From positions 1-5,735 of the forward strand of contig CAIXUE010000130.1 in NCBI GenBank assembly GCA_903922545.1: DNA of 5,735 nucleotides. The letters are read 5' to 3'. The notes beneath the pieces were generated by a model. The model was not told where the DNA came from and did not search any database. It was given only the letters and a program-made list of their open reading frames with translations. The DNA comes from an uncultured Alphaproteobacteria bacterium. GTDB lineage: Bacteria; Pseudomonadota; Alphaproteobacteria; Micropepsales; Micropepsaceae. A program made the translations under genes and the position numbers. Positions 1-5,611 of this stretch are shown here, piece after piece (the stretch's first letter is position 1; every line of letters starts with the position of its first letter).

Positions 1-1
1 C

Positions 2-43
2 AAACGCACCGGCCGCAATAAAGTGGTCGCCGACGCGGCCTGA
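2..43 (+). CDS. C-terminal end of a probable GGDEF-domain (diguanylate cyclase) protein, partial
   Basis: Only the last 13 codons and a TGA stop lie inside the window; they read KRTGRNKVVADAA. The pattern basic-x-x-GRN-x-V-V followed by a short tail is how many GGDEF domains end (typically Y-x-A-K-x-x-GRN-R-V). I therefore infer the C-terminus of a diguanylate cyclase, possibly a PleD-type response regulator. Such enzymes make cyclic di-GMP from two GTP. The catalytic GGDEF signature would lie outside the window, so activity cannot be judged. The gene converges on the oxidoreductase gene, with two bases between the two stops and no room for a separate terminator. The match rests on very few residues and could be coincidental. 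Confidence 0.45.
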   Translation, partial: KRTGRNKVVADAA

Positions 44-45
44 CG

Positions 46-705
46 TCAGTCTTCGTCTTCGGCCTCTTCCACTGCGTCCGCTTCGCCGCTTGCCTTGTCG
101 ATCACCATCGCCAGCACTTGCGGCTCGCGCGCGCCTGAGACCGCAATCTTGTTGCCGAAGATCATCGCCGGCACGCCGGTAACGCCCATCTCGCGCGCCA
201 ACTGGTCCTCGCGCTCCACCGGCGCGACATCGGTATCGCTTTCCAGAAGATCGGCGGTCTGCGCTCCGTCCATGCCGCAAATATCGGCAATGTCGGCCAG
301 TACGCGAATATCGCCGATATCCTCACCATTTTCAAAATAGGCGATGAACAGCCGCTCCACCACTTCGTCCTGCACCCCTTGCGCTTCCGCCCAGCGGATC
401 AGGCGATGGGAATCCACCGTGTTGGGCGTGCGCCGGATCGCGGCCCAATCAAAGGTGATGTCTTCCTTCAGCCCCTCGGCGGCGATCACGGCGTGGGCTT
501 CTTCCAGCTTGCCGTCCACGCCAAAGCGCGCGGCCATATACTGGGCGCGGTCCACACCGCCTTTGGGCACGGAAGGGTCCAGCCGGTAGGGCCGGTAACG
601 TACATCGAAACTGATATTGGGCCGCAGCAGCATGGCGCGGCCCAGCCGGCGTTTGCCGATAAAGCACCAGGGACAAATGGTGTCGGAGATAAAATCTATC
701 TGCAT
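46..705 (-). CDS. DsbA-family oxidoreductase, FrnE-like
   Basis: A 219-residue thioredoxin-fold protein of the DsbA/FrnE/2-hydroxychromene-2-carboxylate isomerase superfamily. The N-terminal beta strand leads straight into the redox motif CPWC (residues 11-14) in the FrnE-type context D-x-I-CPWC-F-I-G. A helical insertion follows, containing RRTPNT and SH (about 91-100). The cis-proline loop GVTGVP ends at Pro179 and faces the active site in this fold. There is no signal peptide, so the enzyme should be cytosolic, unlike classical DsbA. It probably acts as a thiol-disulfide oxidoreductase or isomerase, perhaps in oxidative stress; the substrate is unknown. The last ten or so residues are strongly acidic (EEAEDED). 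The ATG is 4 bases after the stop of the upstream periplasmic-protein gene, with only a weak purine stretch before it, which suggests translational coupling. The two cysteines of CPWC mark it as a redox protein rather than a GST-kappa-type isomerase. Confidence 0.88.
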   Translation of the reverse strand: MQIDFISDTICPWCFIGKRRLGRAMLLRPNISFDVRYRPYRLDPSVPKGGVDRAQYMAARFGVDGKLEEAHAVIAAEGLKEDITFDWAAIRRTPNTVDSHRLIRWAEAQGVQDEVVERLFIAYFENGEDIGDIRVLADIADICGMDGAQTADLLESDTDVAPVEREDQLAREMGVTGVPAMIFGNKIAVSGAREPQVLAMVIDKASGEADAVEEAEDED

Positions 706-709
706 GGCT

Positions 710-1090
710 CTACTTTAGCAGTTGGGTGGTGATTTCGTTGGAGCCCGATACCGCCCGCACCGAAACCACGCCGCGGCGCATTGGAACGGTTGCGCTGGCG
801 CTGACCGGGAGCAGGGCGGTGATCACCACCTGGCTGGGCGGTGGCGGGGTGGCGATAAACTCCACCGCAATGGTGCGCGTATCGCCCGATTTTACGGCTT
901 TCAATGTGGCCCGCTTCCAGCCGCCGCTGGGCACCGCGCCTTTGGCCTGAATGGTGATGCTGCCGCCGGCTTCCGTGGCGATCAGGCTGTCAATGCGCGC
1001 CACCAGCTTGGGCTGGGGCGGCTTGTCCGCCGCGCGCGCCGGCAGGGCAAACCCGCAAGCCATCACGGCCAAAAACACTATCCGGCGCAT
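710..1090 (-). CDS. Secreted/periplasmic protein of unknown function, 126 aa
   Basis: I do not recognise this family. The protein begins with a clear Sec signal peptide: MRR, a hydrophobic core to about residue 16, then a likely signal peptidase I site after ALPARA (residue 20). The mature part of about 106 residues has no cysteine. It looks beta-rich, with alternating hydrophobic segments around 44-50, 60-66, 72-79, 87-95 and 107-112, and a TPPPP turn near 81-85. The reading frame extends upstream to an ATG at 1198, but that stretch lies inside xthA, is rich in Cys, Arg and Trp, and would bury the signal peptide. The ATG at 1090 is preceded by GAGG at 5-base spacing, so I chose it. It lies 43 bases after the xthA stop and 4 bases before the oxidoreductase ATG, so it is probably co-transcribed with both. 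A structural or binding role in the envelope is possible; no enzymatic motif is visible. Confidence 0.75.
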   Translation of the reverse strand: MRRIVFLAVMACGFALPARAADKPPQPKLVARIDSLIATEAGGSITIQAKGAVPSGGWKRATLKAVKSGDTRTIAVEFIATPPPPSQVVITALLPVSASATVPMRRGVVSVRAVSGSNEITTQLLK

Positions 1091-1099
1091 GCGGCCCTC

Positions 1100-1131
1100 G
1101 TTGCCCCGACTATAACGCCAATTGCGGCAAC
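1100..1131 (-). repeat. Inverted repeat in the gap between xthA and the periplasmic-protein gene
   Basis: The arms GTTGCC (1100-1105) and GGCAAC (1126-1131) are perfect complements around a 20-base centre, filling most of the 43-base gap. On the minus strand the hairpin would end just before the GAGG ribosome-binding sequence of the downstream gene. It could modulate translation or protect an mRNA end. No T-run follows, so it is not a standard terminator. A six-base arm with a long loop can occur by chance. Confidence 0.3.
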
Positions 1132-1133
1132 AT

Positions 1134-1916
1134 TCAGATATCCAGCTCCACCCATATCGGCACGTGATCCGAAGGCTTCTCGCTGTCGCCCCGCACATGC
1201 CGGTCTATCGAACAGGCCACCAGCCGGTCCGATGCCTGGGGCGACAACAGGATATGGTCGATGCGAATGCCGTTGTCGCGCTCCCAGGAACCGAAATAAT
1301 CCCAGAAGGTGTAATGCCCGGGCCCCGGATGCAGGGCGCGGAAGGCATCCAGATAGCCCATATTTTCAAGCCGCCGCAGCGCTGCCCGCGATTCCGGCTG
1401 GAACAGCGCATCCTTCGCCCACGCCTTGGGATTATCGGCGTCCTTGTCTTCCGGAATGATGTTGTAGTCGCCCATCAGCACCACCGGCTCTTCGTAGGTC
1501 AGCAGCTTTTTGGCATGCAGCCGCAAGCGCTCCAGCCATGCCAGCTTGAAATCGAATTTCGGGCCGGGAAATGGGTTGCCGTTGGGCGCATAGATCGAGG
1601 CCACCCGCACCACGCCCTTGTCGCCGCTGATCACCGCTTCCAGATAGCGGGCATGGTCGTCGTTTTCGCCGCCCGGCAAGCGCGGGGTCACATCCTCCAG
1701 CGGCCGCTTGGACAGGATGGCGACCCCGTTATAGGTTTTTTGTCCGTGTACGGCGCAATTATAGCCCAGGCTCTCGAATGGCTCGCGGGGAAAATTCTCG
1801 TCCACGCATTTGATTTCCTGCAGGCACAGCACATCGGGATTGGCCGCCTTGATCCAGGCCAAAGCCGGCTCAAGCCGCGCCTTTATGGAATTGACGTTCC
1901 AGGTGGCAATTTTCAT
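1134..1916 (-). CDS. xthA: Exodeoxyribonuclease III (AP endonuclease, EEP family)
   Basis: A 260-residue protein of the Mg-dependent endonuclease/exonuclease/phosphatase fold, close to the 268 residues of E. coli ExoIII. It cleaves DNA 5' to abasic sites and removes 3' blocking groups in base excision repair; it acts in the cytoplasm on the nucleoid. All catalytic positions are visible: N7 in WNVNS, the metal ligand E34 in LQEIK, Y109 in SIYAPNG, D150 and N152 in MGDYN, D220 in RIDHILLS, and the D250-H251 pair in PSDHVPIW. YNGVAILS (62-69) and FWDYF (204-208) are also typical of bacterial XthA. The ATG shares its A with the TGA stop of erpA (TGATG), so translation is probably coupled to the Fe-S carrier gene. 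There is no separate ribosome-binding sequence of note. A long plus-strand open frame over this gene is a shadow. Confidence 0.96.
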   Translation of the reverse strand: MKIATWNVNSIKARLEPALAWIKAANPDVLCLQEIKCVDENFPREPFESLGYNCAVHGQKTYNGVAILSKRPLEDVTPRLPGGENDDHARYLEAVISGDKGVVRVASIYAPNGNPFPGPKFDFKLAWLERLRLHAKKLLTYEEPVVLMGDYNIIPEDKDADNPKAWAKDALFQPESRAALRRLENMGYLDAFRALHPGPGHYTFWDYFGSWERDNGIRIDHILLSPQASDRLVACSIDRHVRGDSEKPSDHVPIWVELDI

Positions 1917-2257
1917 CAGACGGAGAAAGAGGTGCCGCAGCCGCAGGAAGACGTGGCGTTGGGATTGTTGACCTTGAAGGCCTGGCCCATCAGGTCGTCG
2001 CTGAAATCGATTTCCGCGCCGGCCAGAAAATCCAGCGACACCGGATCGATCAAAATCCTGGCATCGCCTTCTTCCAGCAAAAGGTCGTCATCCATCCGGG
2101 TCTCGTCCAGGGCAAAGTTATAGGAAAAGCCGGAACAGCCGCCGCCGGTCACCGCCAGCCGCAGCATGGTGGGCTGCGCCTCCGCCGCCAGAATGGCGGC
2201 AATGCGCCGGGCGGCGCGGGCCGAAACCGTAATGGGCATGGAAACCGGGGCATTCAT
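1916..2257 (-). CDS. erpA: A-type iron-sulfur cluster carrier / insertion protein
   Basis: A 113-residue HesB/IscA-type protein, the usual length of this family (E. coli ErpA is 114). It receives Fe-S clusters from the assembly scaffold and delivers them to apo-enzymes. The three cluster-binding cysteines are present: C41 in GGGCSGF, and C105 and C107 in the C-terminal SSCGCGTSF. NPNATSSCGCG before the C-terminus is the family hallmark and resembles ErpA more than IscA. The frame extends to an ATG at 2317, but that would overlap the dgt start and add a non-homologous Arg-rich extension. I prefer the ATG at 2257 (MNAPVSMPIT); an internal ATG at 2239 is also possible. Neither has a strong ribosome-binding sequence. 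It is the first gene of the minus-strand cluster and is divergent from dgt. The choice of ErpA over IscA/SufA is inferred from residues and from the neighbouring dgt, without any isc or suf genes. Confidence 0.92.
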   Translation of the reverse strand: MNAPVSMPITVSARAARRIAAILAAEAQPTMLRLAVTGGGCSGFSYNFALDETRMDDDLLLEEGDARILIDPVSLDFLAGAEIDFSDDLMGQAFKVNNPNATSSCGCGTSFSV

Positions 2258-2275
2258 GGGCGGGCCTAGGCATGG

Positions 2276-2297
2276 GGTGCGACGCACCTTATGTAAG
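2276..2297. promoter_or_regulatory. Palindromic candidate operator in the divergent erpA-dgt intergenic region
   Basis: The 47 bases between the erpA and dgt starts must hold the upstream control signals of both genes, or those signals lie inside the coding ends. A perfect inverted repeat GGTGCG-A-CGCACC occupies 2276-2288. A second, smaller one, CTTA-TG-TAAG, occupies 2288-2297 and shares one base with the first. Together they cover 22 of the 47 bases. This could be a site for a dimeric regulator or overlapping promoter elements. It does not resemble the IRO box (TGA-N9-TCA) or the ICE motif used by iron regulators of alphaproteobacteria. No confident -35/-10 pair is visible for either gene. 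Confidence 0.35.
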
Positions 2298-2304
2298 CTC
2301 ACCC

Positions 2305-3525
2305 ATGGCGTCCGCAAAGGCCCCCAATTCCTTAAATCCCGCCCCTGCCGGCCGCCTGCTGGGACAGGTGGTTCCGCCGCCCGCGCCCCTGGCGCCCTAT
2401 GCCACCCAGGTGGCCGACAGCCGGGGCCGGCTTTACCCGGAAAAGGAAAGCGCCACCCGCACCTGCTACAGCCGCGACCGTGACCGCATCATCCATTCCA
2501 CGGCCTTCCGCCGCCTCAAGCACAAGACCCAGGTCTTTGTGGAACATGAAGGCGATTATTACCGCACCCGGCTCACCCATTCGCTGGAAGTCGCCCAGCT
2601 GGCCCGCAGCCTGGCGCGCAGCCTGAAATTGGATGAAGACCTGGCCGAAACCGTGGCTTTGGCGCATGACCTTGGCCACACCCCTTTCGGCCATGCCGGC
2701 GAAGAAGCCTTGGCGCTGGTCACCGCCGATATCGGCGGTTTCGATCACAACGCCCACGCCCTGCGGCTGGTGACCAAACTTGAACATCGTTACGCCGATT
2801 TCGACGGCTTGAACCTGACTTGGGAAACGCTCGAAGGTCTGGTCAAACACAATGGCCCCATCAAGCCACCCGCACCGGGTCCTATCGCCGGTTTTGACGC
2901 GCGCTGGCCGCTGGAGTTGTCGCGCTGGCCCGGACTGGAAGCCCAGGTTGCCGCGCTCGCCGATGATATCGCATACGTCAATCACGATCTGGATGATGGC
3001 CTGCGGGCGGGGCTGTTCCGTGTCGGCGATCTGACATCCGCGCCGCTGGCAGGCCCGCATGTGCAGAACGTCATCACCCGCTATGGCGAACTGGAGCTGT
3101 CCCGCTTCATTGGCGAAATGATCCGTACCCTGATGAGTGCCTTGCTCGATGATTTGCGCGCCGAAACCACCGCGCGACTGGCGGCGGCACGCCCCGGGTC
3201 GGCAGAAGATGTCCGCGCTTGCCCAAATGCGCTTGTGGCGCTGTCGCCCGCCATGATGGCGCAGCTGCGCGCCCTCAAGGCCTTTTTGTCCACCCACATG
3301 TACCAGCACCCGCGCGTGATCGCTTCCATGACCCGGGCCAAGGCGGTGATCACTGACCTTTACGAGGCCTTCTGTGCCGATCCGCTTCTTTTGCCGGTCG
3401 ATTGGGCGGTCTTGTGTGAATCCGGCGCCAAAGGCGGGGTGGTGCGCGACTATATTGCCGGCATGACCGATACTTACGCCCTGGCTGAATATGCCCGCAT
3501 CTTTGGCACCAGTATCGACTTGTAA
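2305..3525 (+). CDS. dgt: Deoxyguanosinetriphosphate triphosphohydrolase-like protein (HD-domain dNTPase)
   Basis: A 406-residue HD-superfamily protein, the length usual for the alphaproteobacterial dGTPase-like group and shorter than E. coli Dgt. The family hydrolyses dNTPs to deoxynucleosides and triphosphate in the cytoplasm, tuning nucleotide pools. Family landmarks are the entry block YSRDRDRIIHSTAFRRL (55-71) with KHKTQVF (72-78), RTRLTHSLEVAQ (87-98) with metal ligand H92, ALAHDLGHTPFGH (118-130) with the HD pair H121-D122, and ADDIAYVNHDLDD (219-231) with the distal metal-binding Asp (D220 or D221). The C-terminal half carries the usual helical region and ends GTSIDL. I chose the ATG at 2305. 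An in-frame ATG at 2272 would add 11 residues and run through the palindromic intergenic sequence. Neither has a good ribosome-binding sequence, so the message may be leaderless or weakly initiated. The true substrate preference among dNTPs is unknown. Downstream is a 68-base gap, where many relatives have argS. Confidence 0.93.
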   Translation: MASAKAPNSLNPAPAGRLLGQVVPPPAPLAPYATQVADSRGRLYPEKESATRTCYSRDRDRIIHSTAFRRLKHKTQVFVEHEGDYYRTRLTHSLEVAQLARSLARSLKLDEDLAETVALAHDLGHTPFGHAGEEALALVTADIGGFDHNAHALRLVTKLEHRYADFDGLNLTWETLEGLVKHNGPIKPPAPGPIAGFDARWPLELSRWPGLEAQVAALADDIAYVNHDLDDGLRAGLFRVGDLTSAPLAGPHVQNVITRYGELELSRFIGEMIRTLMSALLDDLRAETTARLAAARPGSAEDVRACPNALVALSPAMMAQLRALKAFLSTHMYQHPRVIASMTRAKAVITDLYEAFCADPLLLPVDWAVLCESGAKGGVVRDYIAGMTDTYALAEYARIFGTSIDL

Positions 3526-3538
3526 TTCTGGGCGATGA

Positions 3539-3563
3539 TTCGCGCCCTTTCGGGTGCTAGAAT
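3539..3563 (+). promoter_or_regulatory. Possible housekeeping promoter for the SPOR-nagZ-scpA genes
   Basis: The 68-base gap after dgt contains GCTAGAAT (3556-3563). This matches seven of eight positions of the alphaproteobacterial (Caulobacter) housekeeping -10 consensus GCTANAWC. Ten bases upstream is TTCGCGC (3539-3545), a weaker five-of-seven match to the -35 consensus TTGACGS; a 10-base spacer is within the accepted range. Initiation would fall about 25 bases before the SPOR-gene ATG. This would allow the downstream genes to be transcribed apart from dgt. The rest of the gap holds only a weak hairpin. The call is a consensus match by eye and could be chance. Confidence 0.3.
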
Positions 3564-3593
3564 CCCAGCCAGAGATTCGGGAACCTTGAGCCT

Positions 3594-4595
3594 ATGGCCC
3601 ATTTTGATCGCGGCGTTTACGAACCGGGCGAGGATATCCGCGTGTTCGATGGTTCCGAGGATGACGAAGACGTTGAAGGCTCCCGCCTTCCGCTTCTGAT
3701 CGTGCTGGCGCTGCTGGTGCTGGCCATGTTCGCCGGCGTGGTCTGGCTGGCCTACACCCAGGGCGTGGCGCGGGGCCGTACCGAAACTCCCGTCCTGACC
3801 GCCCAGAATGGACCGGCCCGCGTGGCGCCCCAAAATCCCGGCGGCGCGGCTGAGCCTTACAAGGGCTTCAAGATCTACGAACAGCCCGCTCCGCCCGATG
3901 AAGCGGTGGACAACACCACCACGCCCTCGGCCCCGCCGCCTGCTGCGCCCAAGCCTGTTGCCGCGACACCCGCGCCAGCCGCCAAACCTGTTGTCGCCGC
4001 GGCTCCGCCGCCGCCCGTTGCCAAACCTGTTGTGACCGCTGCTGCTCCGCCGCCTCCGGCTGCCAAGCCTGTCGCGCCGACCAAGCCCGCACCTGTTGCG
4101 GCCACGCCCGGACCGAAACCGGCAGTCAAAGTCGCTGCCGCCACGCCCGCGCCCGCCAAACCTGTGCCGGCACCGGCCAAACCTGCCGCCAGCGTGGTGA
4201 CCAAAGCTGCTTCGCCGCCGCCTGCTGTCAAAACCGCCGCTGCGTCTGTCCCTGCCGGTCCCGCCACGGGCGCACCGCGTTCCCTGGCGCTGGTTCCGGC
4301 CAAGCCCGCAGCCGCGACACCTGCACCCACTGCTGCGCCGGTAGCCAGCGGCGCTTTCACGCTTCAGATCGGCGCGTACAAGAGCCAGGCCGAAGCCCAG
4401 GCCGCCTGGAAAGCCTACAAGGCCAAACATTCCGCCTTGCTGGCCGATGCGGTTGACGATGTGCAGCAGGCCGATCTGGGCGACAAAGGCACCTGGTACC
4501 GTCTTCGCATCACTGGCTTTCCCAGCAAGGACGTAGCGTCTGCCACCTGCGACCGGCTGAAGACGGACGGAGGCAATTGCTTCCTGGGCAAATGA
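3594..4595 (+). CDS. Membrane-anchored SPOR-domain protein
   Basis: A 333-residue protein with the layout of bitopic septal SPOR proteins. A short acidic cytoplasmic N-terminus (1-30, with EDDEDVEG) leads to one transmembrane helix (about 32-54). A long low-complexity periplasmic linker rich in Ala, Pro, Lys and Val follows (about 97-252), then a C-terminal SPOR domain (about 254-333). The SPOR core is recognisable as FTLQIGAYKSQAEAQAAW, then a WYRLRITGF strand and a C-terminal CDRLKTDGGNCF helix-strand. SPOR domains bind peptidoglycan stripped of stem peptides at division sites. The two cysteines C319 and C329 could form a disulfide in the oxidising periplasm, as reported for some SPOR domains. 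The linker may span the periplasm. The stop overlaps the nagZ start (ATGA), so the two products are probably made together. Whether it is a divisome regulator such as an FtsN analogue cannot be decided here. The start follows only a weak GAG-type ribosome-binding sequence. Confidence 0.9.
   Translation: MAHFDRGVYEPGEDIRVFDGSEDDEDVEGSRLPLLIVLALLVLAMFAGVVWLAYTQGVARGRTETPVLTAQNGPARVAPQNPGGAAEPYKGFKIYEQPAPPDEAVDNTTTPSAPPPAAPKPVAATPAPAAKPVVAAAPPPPVAKPVVTAAAPPPPAAKPVAPTKPAPVAATPGPKPAVKVAAATPAPAKPVPAPAKPAASVVTKAASPPPAVKTAAASVPAGPATGAPRSLALVPAKPAAATPAPTAAPVASGAFTLQIGAYKSQAEAQAAWKAYKAKHSALLADAVDDVQQADLGDKGTWYRLRITGFPSKDVASATCDRLKTDGGNCFLGK
3981..4100 (+). repeat. In-frame tandem Ala/Pro/Lys repeats in the SPOR-protein linker
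   Basis: Residues 130-169 of the SPOR protein form three successive units of 13-14 residues that begin AKPV: AKPVVAAAPPPPV, AKPVVTAAAPPPPA and a degenerate AKPVAPTKPAPVA. At DNA level the 14-base string GCCAAACCTGTTGT occurs twice, at 3981 and 4020, exactly 39 bases apart in frame. The pattern suggests linker growth by unit duplication, so its length may vary between strains. It also explains long opposite-strand open frames here. Confidence 0.7.
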
Positions 4596-5611
4596 CAAGA
4601 AGCCGGGCGATCTATGGCTGCGCCGGGCTTTCGCTGTCAGCGCAAGAGCGTGACTTTTTCCGCCAGACCCAGCCCTGGGGCTTCATTCTTTTCGGCCGCA
4701 ATATTGAATCCGGCGCGCAGGTCAAAGCGCTGGTGGCGTCTTTGCGCGAAACCGTGTCCGATGCCACGGCCCCAATCCTGATCGATCAGGAAGGTGGCCG
4801 CGTCGCGCGGCTGAGGCCCCCGCAATGGAGCGCCCGGCCCCCGGCGGCCCGTTTCGGCGCGCTTTATGCTCAGGATGCCGAACGGGCGCGGGAAGCGACG
4901 TATCTCAACGCCCGGCTGATCGCCCATGATCTTTCCAGCCTGGGCATCAATGTGGATTGCCTGCCGGTGTTGGATGTTCCGGTGCCCGGCGCGCACGACA
5001 TCATCGGCGATCGCGCTTTTGCCCACGATCCGGCCACGGTGATCGATCTGGGCCGGGCGCAAATCCAGGGTCTGATCGAAGGCGGCGTACTGCCGGTGAT
5101 GAAGCATATTCCCGGGCATGGCCGGGCAGGGGCCGACAGCCATCTGGCGCTGCCCCGGGTCGATGTTCCTGTGGAAACTTTGTCCGCCAGCGATTTTGTC
5201 ACCTTCCGCAGCCTCAACACCTGTCCAATCGCGATGACCGCCCATGTCGTCTATGATTCGATTGATCCACAGCGGCCTGCCACCACCAGCCCCAAAGTTA
5301 TTCGGGATGTGATACGCGGTGAGATAGGATTTGACGGGCTGCTGATGTCCGACGACCTGTCGATGCAGGCGCTGGAAGGCCCGTTGGCCTCACGCGCGAA
5401 ACAGGCGTTGTTCGCGGGCTGCGATGTGGTGCTTCACTGCAATGGCGATTTGACTGAGATGAAAGACGTAGCGAGCGAAGCAAAGGAACTGGACGGGCTC
5501 AGCCTCAGGCGGGCGCAGCAGGCGCTGGCCCATCTGGCCGCGTCCCAGCCCGGCTTTGATCCCGCCGCCGCCGAAGCGCGCCTTATCCAGCTTCTGGGGG
5601 CGCAGTCATGA
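4592..5611 (+). CDS. nagZ: Beta-N-acetylhexosaminidase (glycoside hydrolase family 3)
   Basis: A 339-residue single-domain GH3 enzyme of NagZ length (E. coli 341). It removes N-acetylglucosamine from GlcNAc-anhydromuropeptides in the cytoplasm during peptidoglycan recycling. Visible motifs in order: GFILFGRNI (30-38), the substrate-binding IDQEGGRVARL (64-74), NVDCLPVLDVP (120-130), KHIPGHGRAGADSH (171-184) carrying the NagZ Asp-His dyad (D182, H184) used as acid/base, and MSDDLSM (252-258) with the nucleophile Asp254. No signal peptide is seen, fitting a cytosolic enzyme. I chose the ATG at 4592, whose ATGA overlaps the SPOR-gene stop. A TTG at 4577 lies three bases after GGAGG (4569-4573), so a start there, adding five residues, is possible, but the spacing is short. 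The stop overlaps the scpA start in the same way. In some bacteria NagZ products signal beta-lactamase induction; nothing here shows that. Confidence 0.95.
   Translation: MTRSRAIYGCAGLSLSAQERDFFRQTQPWGFILFGRNIESGAQVKALVASLRETVSDATAPILIDQEGGRVARLRPPQWSARPPAARFGALYAQDAERAREATYLNARLIAHDLSSLGINVDCLPVLDVPVPGAHDIIGDRAFAHDPATVIDLGRAQIQGLIEGGVLPVMKHIPGHGRAGADSHLALPRVDVPVETLSASDFVTFRSLNTCPIAMTAHVVYDSIDPQRPATTSPKVIRDVIRGEIGFDGLLMSDDLSMQALEGPLASRAKQALFAGCDVVLHCNGDLTEMKDVASEAKELDGLSLRRAQQALAHLAASQPGFDPAAAEARLIQLLGAQS

Noticed and set aside
1100..1131. Promoter within the gap upstream of the periplasmic-protein gene (TTGCCGC and TTATAG on the minus strand)
   Set aside because: The elements are only about 7 bases apart, shorter than either the sigma-70 or the alphaproteobacterial housekeeping spacing.
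1091..1198. 36-codon N-terminal extension of the periplasmic-protein frame into xthA
   Set aside because: It would place a clear signal peptide internally and overlap xthA. The ATG at 1090 has GAGG at proper spacing.
1122..2123. Long plus-strand open frame (333 codons) opposite xthA and erpA
   Set aside because: It is antisense to two genes with complete family motifs and its own translation shows no domain. High GC removes stop codons from the complementary frame.
2332..3309. Long minus-strand open frame (325 codons) opposite dgt
   Set aside because: The dgt frame carries all HD-domain motifs. The opposite frame has no recognisable domain and is explained by codon bias.
3542..3557. Hairpin GCGCCC-TTTC-GGGTGC after dgt as a terminator
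   Set aside because: The stem is short with one G-T pair and no T-run follows. The same bases overlap a promoter-like element.
3875..4360. Minus-strand Ala/Gly-rich open frame of 161 codons that looks like a PE/PGRS-style or membrane protein
   Set aside because: It is low-complexity antisense of the same proline-rich linker, with no independent evidence.
3474..4598. Minus-strand open frame of 374 codons, Gly/Arg-rich, opposite the SPOR gene
   Set aside because: Its composition is the mirror of the Ala/Pro/Lys linker codons, and it also crosses the intergenic gap and the dgt end. No start signal or domain is visible.
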